Of a stretch of DNA of 64,000 nt, positions 59,364 to 64,000 are shown in pieces; position 1 is the stretch's first letter; the number at the start of each line of letters is the position of its first letter. The DNA lies in NCBI GenBank assembly GCA_029204225.1, contig CM055102.1, positions 62,738,272 through 62,802,271 on the forward strand, read 5' to 3'. Both the position numbers and the translations under genes were made by a program. Under the pieces are notes generated by a model. The model did no database searches and had not been told where the DNA came from. It saw nothing but the letters and a program-made list of their open reading frames with translations. The stretch is from Diphasiastrum complanatum. Taxonomy: Eukaryota; Streptophyta; Lycopodiopsida; Lycopodiales; Lycopodiaceae.

Positions 59364-59518
59364 GGGGGCCTGGAAAACCCTCATCGGCTGGGGAGCACGG
59401 GGTGGTTGGGATGGCCCTCGGGATTGGAAGCGGCATTCTCCAAGCACTCGCGTAAGGGCTGTGTGGGCCCTTTCCCTGTAGGGCTTCCTGACGAGACCAA
59501 TCCCCCATCGGGAATTTT
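59364..59518. repeat. GC-rich 155-bp repeat, copy 2
   Basis: It matches 55875-56030. It ends a few bases before the truncated LTR at 59522. Confidence 0.75.
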
Positions 59519-59521
59519 TTT

Positions 59522-60099
59522 CCGTATTAGTCAAGTTAGCGAATAAAGTTGGGTTTTCCTCCAATTTGGCTGGTTCCAACTCTTTTTTAAGTTTGAATAA
59601 TTAGGAAGGTAGAAATGGACCAATAGGATTCAGAGGCCAAGGTCCTCCTCTCTATTATAAAAAGGGACCAACTCGAGTTCCTACACATGTTCATTTCCTC
59701 ATTTCAAAAAAGTAGATTGGTTCTCTTCTGAAATGGATTGATGAATGTCCTTGCTCTCTATCACTTTTACTCCATATCTTATGCTTTCTTTGGATTTTGC
59801 TAATTGCTGGATCTGATTGTTATTGGGATTGCATGTTGTTATACTTTTTATGAGGGAAAAAGAGAAAGAGAGACAGAGTAAACTATCTTGTTGTGGATCT
59901 TAGTGTTAATGGATGTAGTGTTAATATTTAGGGTTAATGGATGTTAGAGTCAGATTTGGATCTTCCATTTATGCTGAAATCTGAACTATACTATCTCTCT
60001 CATGTGAACAAATCTATGCGTGACAATTAACTTCATCTCTTTGATGCTAGATTAATGAGATCTTGGATTCAGGTTAGGCAAGGAAAGAAAAACACTACA
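59522..60099 (+). repeat. tRNA-Asp-family LTR, 5' truncated
   Basis: It is missing the first ~180 bp; it joins the family LTR at TCAAGTTAGCGAATAAAG. A TATA-like CTATTATAAAAAGGG lies near 59,652 and the end is AACACTACA. It belongs with the primer site at 60104. Confidence 0.88.
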
Positions 60100-61352
60100 T
60101 ATTTGGCACCATTGCCGGGGAGCTACGCCAATTTTTCGGTTTGTAGCATGTTTGTTGGATGGTTAACTTGCATTAGGCATCTTGTCGTGGCATGAATAGT
60201 GTTAGATCTGCATTTAGGGATCAGTTTGGGAGTGATTTTGCTTAATTTGAGTGGATTTGCTTGTTTGAAATCTAATATGATTGTAGAAAAGGGAAAGCTA
60301 TTTAGATCACCAATCTTAAGATCCATTCGGATCTGAGATATCAGAAAGAACAACAAAAGTTGGTCAAATCTGTCATATTTTGGTCAAAAGGAGACAAAAA
60401 TTGTCACCAGAGCTGATAACGTTTTGACCTCTTTCAAGAAACCTTCGCCAAGTTGCAGACACCTTCAGTTTCCATCATAGAACCTTCAATTTGAAGGGTG
60501 AAGATTAATTCCCAGCAGATTTTCAAAACATCATAAAAACCATCAAAAAACACCAAAAAATCATTAAAATCCCTAAAAATAGAGAAAAAGAACCTTCGCT
60601 CAATTCACTATGCATAGGTGTGATTCAGATCTATCTACTGCTAGGTCGGCAAAGAATAATACCAAAAATAGAAGGGCTTTTAGAGGATCAGTTGTCATAT
60701 TGCCATATTTTTGTCAAAAAAGTCACCTTTTTGCAAAAATACCAGTATTACTCTTGATCCTTCGCCAAAACCTATGTCGAGTTTCCAGAACATTCTATTT
60801 ATAGTAAAATACTATTTCTGAGTTCGGTGAAGGTTCCTTTTTGTCGGATCATAGAAAATCTTGATTTTTACCCTCGCCAAACTATAGAAACTGTTTTTTT
60901 TTTGTGTCAGACACCTTAGTCGGGTTTACCTTAGTTTTATCTGTGTCAGATCTTGCATCTGAGAGTTTGGCAAAGTATTTCCCTAGAAGTTGCCAGAAAA
61001 GTTGATCAGAGAGTTTTTTTTTCCAAAATATCTATGTTGAACCTTCGCCAAGCCAATCTTTGCCTAGGAAACCTTCTCCATTACTATTTTTAGGTTTCTG
61101 ATTTTCCTGGATCAAGTCCCTGTCACATCAGATACATTCTGATTTAGATTTTTGAGAAATTTTTCATTTTTTTGAGAAGTATCGATTGATCGAATTTCAA
61201 AACTTTTTTCACGATATTAAAATCTTATTCTTGGAAAGTGGAATAAATCTAGCAGATCGGATCTGAGATAGTTTTGATTGAAAAATCTAGATCCAATCTC
61301 ATTGACTACTTGATTTAAATCTGTTAAGATGGCTGCCCCTGGAGGTGCTTGT
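60100..61352 (+). mobile_element. Ty3 leader and gag start, tRNA-Asp-primed, truncated
   Basis: The primer site TGGCACCATTGCCGGGG (60104-60120) is followed by about 1.2 kb homologous to 22061-23290 with many small differences. It includes the recurring CCTTCGCC-containing phrases, and then gag ATG 61329 with MAAPGGA. The similarity stops at about 61,352, about eight codons into gag. No further retroelement sequence follows. Confidence 0.85.
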
Positions 61353-62500
61353 CAGGTATGGTTGTTCTTCTATGCCCTCTCCTAAAAGTTGCTCGAGCAG
61401 TTTGTCTACGAGCCTTGGCCTCTTCATAAAATCCACTTTTGCATTTCCTCGCTATTAAGAATACAAAACTTATTTACCTTTCAGGAATTGTTCCAAGAAA
61501 ACCATCCAACGTCTATGGAGTGTCTGAATTAAAAAAATAGATGATGTACCTGCAATGGCCACCTCATCTACCAAATGCACAATAAGATGCATTTGAATGG
61601 TGAGAATGGATGTCACAAAGTGCTTCTCAATCAAACATGCTTCCTCGATGGAGCTTTGTCTTGCCGCCTCAATGGATGCCAGCAGTATCTCTTTGGATGA
61701 AATGTATTTTCATAAGAAAAAGAAACGACAATGACATATGCGTTAATAAGATCATCATCTTGAATCAGCCCAAGGAAAAATGATGTGAATCGCATGCGCA
61801 TTCACCGTACCTCACCAAACCACTAATTTTGTAGATTGCACTCCTTAACTCCTCTGTCAAGGACCCTCTCAACACCAAGGGAAGAAGAAATCATCATGAA
61901 AATCACAAGACATGATATAAAATGTAATCGACAATGTTGAGGTGGAAGAAATGTCAAAAAACATGCCACGCCAACCTGTAAAAGTTTATGAGTCATGAGA
62001 CTTTAGTCCACCATTAGAGGAGTTCTCAATATCAAAAAGACCCTTTGTACAGATACTTTTATTTTTTTTCTTTAGTTTCGATGGTCACCAGGCCCAATCA
62101 AAATGCACAAATTTGAAATCTACGTAACATAGTTCAAATTAACTAAGAAATAAAAATGCAATATAGAAAACTTTGAAATTTGTGTCCCGGCAGCATGGAC
62201 GTATCCCGTTGGTTTCTTCTTCCTACCCGACACATGCTAATCTGCCCAACGTCAATACCTTAAGTTAAATTTACTTGAGTACTGCTGGTTAGTATAATGA
62301 AATTTTCTAACTATACTAGTTACAGTTATAGAAATATAAGTATGTAACAGTTACATTAAAATATGGTATATCGCACTAACTGTGACTATGTTGGCATGTC
62401 ACATTAGATTAAATGTGATACGAAAAATTGAAATTAAGTATCATATCAGAGAGATTTTTGGCGCCAAGCTTTGAAAATAGCAATGTCGCAAGGTTACCTT
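61353..62500. other. Unassigned sequence
   Basis: There is no gene that I can support. A GGCGCCAAG segment near 62,460 resembles text just upstream of the family X copy at 49.2 kb (TTAGCGCCAAATAG), so the promoter-side flank of that copy may begin here. Confidence 0.35.
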
Positions 62501-63560
62501 GATCTACAATCGAGTCTGCGATTCTTTACAATGACAAGATGATGCTGATACTGGAAGACAACAAAATATACGAAGAATTCTATGGGTATTGCTGCATCCA
62601 TCATCAAAGGGCATTTTTCGCAAAAGAAAAGAGCAAAGATGACTACAATCTTATTGGAAAGCAAAAATTATGGAGTTTAGACTACCCCAGGAAATCAATC
62701 AATAATCAGAAGTTTTAGTACAACATTTATATGCATTCAGAAATCAAAGTATATCATATCAATCCGTCATGATCATAATAAATGTATTGTAAGATATCTA
62801 AACTTATGCCTATCTATAGCAATCATAGAGTGCATTTTCTTTATTGATGCTCTTCAGATTATGATTTAAATGCTTTAACATTGTTTTTTTTCTTTCGATT
62901 TATATCCATCATGCATAAGTGAATTGGTGGCCCGCACAATACACTTGCAGGAATATGAGAACATATTCCTATGATGTTGTTGGAAAGCTGCAATACAGAG
63001 GAAGATGTCCAAAGGAACTTGCAAATTGTGGTATCTATTTTTATGATCTTTATATACGCCACAAACGGACCGGAGGTTTTAAGAAGCTCGGAGAGGCAAT
63101 TCCATTGCCTAGTTTTCAAAGTAATGAGTGGCCTACTCCTAACAGTATTGTTTCTGATTCTTTGAGATGCAAGTTACTCATTGATATTAGAAATGGCTAG
63201 ATGATAAGCACAGGCTCAAAAATTGTTCACCTAAGTTGGTTTATTTCATTACATATATTTGTTGATTTTTTCTCGAGTGCTAGTGTTTGTAGGACACCAA
63301 CTTTATTTGTTTGCAAGGATTTATTAGATGAGACTTTGTCAGATCTCATGGATCAAGGCTGGGATAGTAAAAACAAATAATGACATAAAATATAGGATTA
63401 AAAAGTCCTCAATGATCTTTTGTTATCTTATTGAAAAGCAAATGCTCACTCTCACATTTAAGCTACCAGAGATACAAGAAAATTGAAGGGTTCATGGCTA
63501 CTACTGGATCAAGACTTTGAACTAAATGGTCACACAAATTCGAATGGAGATAAGCATTAT
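62501..63560 (+). pseudogene. Family X, copy with mutated splice acceptor
   Basis: The N-terminal module is at about 62,580-62,740 (LHPSSKGIFRKRKEQR, then after stops YWKAKIMEFR and LVQHLYAF), clearly matching the 27.25-kb copy. An intron with donor GTAAGA at 62789 should end at 62897, but the acceptor dinucleotide is CG instead of AG before ATTTATATCC. The middle module is the best preserved of all copies: KELANCGIYFYDLYIRHKR, GEAIPLPSFQSNEWPTP (about 63,010-63,145). The C-terminal module (STGSK, SWFISLHIFVDFF, TPTLFVCKDLL, LSDLMDQGWD) continues in one frame to a TAA at about 63,378, then in pieces (SSM, EKQML, LLDQDFELNG). Broken by stops; function unknown. Confidence 0.65.
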
Positions 63561-64000
63561 CTACAATTGTTGAGTTTCTGGTTGGTGAATTAAGTTCCTT
63601 CCAGTGTGCACTGGTACAGACTTACCAAGTCGCATACTCTATGTTAATCTTCAGCACCGCTTGAAGGCACTAAGAGCACTGTGGTGTGAATCTAACCAGC
63701 TGTCGAGATCATTTCCTAGTTATGTTTTGGACAGCACGGTAGAATGGAGCTCCTGGGAATCAACAGTGTGGTTGATCTTTGATACTTACATATTTCAGAG
63801 AGCCACCTGCTGCGGGTTGCACATTCTAGGTCTAGCGGAGGTGTAATGGCAACCGCAGAGCTTAGGGTGAGCCCAGTAGAGAAGGAAGTCCCTCCTTGTC
63901 TGCCTTCCCCGATCCATGGAAGTGTACTATGGATATTGGACTTGTGCGTGACAGCTAGGATGAGCAAGAAAGGATGATAAAGCCCTGGCAGAGGACCGAT
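63561..64000. other. Unassigned sequence
   Basis: Short frames on both strands (80-83 codons) overlap each other, and neither looks like a domain. It may include the family X 3' flank. Confidence 0.35.

Overview
This is AT-rich nuclear DNA from a land plant. The evidence is a receptor-like cytoplasmic kinase VII exon, an S-like RNase T2 gene with plant-type introns, chromovirus and tRNA-Asp-primed Ty3 elements, plant copia elements, and a CACTA transposase domain of the DUF4216 type. I cannot name the species. There is no bacterial-style operon structure, and I see no tRNA, rRNA or CRISPR. Nearly everything recognisable is a transposable element in some state of decay, plus a few broken host genes and very long (GA/CT)n tracts.

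Layout. 1-2.25 kb: a copia gag/protease scrap and the first copy of a 1.1-kb dispersed repeat (second copy at 17.7-18.8 kb). 2.25-10.3 kb: a decayed Ty3 chromovirus (protease, RT end, RNase H, integrase, chromodomain-like tail, 3' LTR), split by a young copia-type element at 2918-7238. That element has a 5-bp target duplication (ATTTC), a methionine-tRNA primer site and one uninterrupted 979-codon ORF. 10.3-11.5 kb: two LTRs of a tRNA-Asp-primed family in inverted orientation, forming a large palindrome. 12-20 kb: mostly unassignable DNA, microsatellites and a scrap of an uncharacterised gene family that I call family X. 20.5-21.05 kb: the last exon of a kinase gene with one nonsense codon. 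21.3-26.8 kb: a Ty3 element with 5' LTR, tRNA-Asp primer site, gag and a shortened pol. 27.2-28.1 kb: the best copy of family X. 28.4-29.7 kb: an S-like RNase pseudogene with two lesions. 30.1-36.8 kb: copia nested in copia (target duplication TTACC), next to a CACTA-type terminus at 36,797. 39-42.7 kb: a Ty3 element with a minisatellite leader and no recognisable pol. 42.7-45.1 and 49.9-52.3 kb: a 2.37-kb duplicated block holding a family X fragment interrupted by a compact non-autonomous LTR element. 46.3-49 kb: two unassigned convergent ORFs and the RT/RNase H end of a copia element. 52.4-54.6 kb: a fragment of an unusual, possibly Penelope-like reverse transcriptase fused to copia gag-protease. 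56-59 kb: decayed coding scraps and a CACTA DUF4216 fragment. 59.5-61.35 kb: another tRNA-Asp-primed LTR with leader. 62.5-63.6 kb: another family X copy.

The genes do not form a pathway; the window reads as an insertion record. The two points I find most novel are family X, which is multicopy, keeps an intron position and matches nothing I know, and the copia-type element whose long ORF is intact although its polymerase motif is not. All identities rest on motif recognition by eye. No database search or alignment was run.
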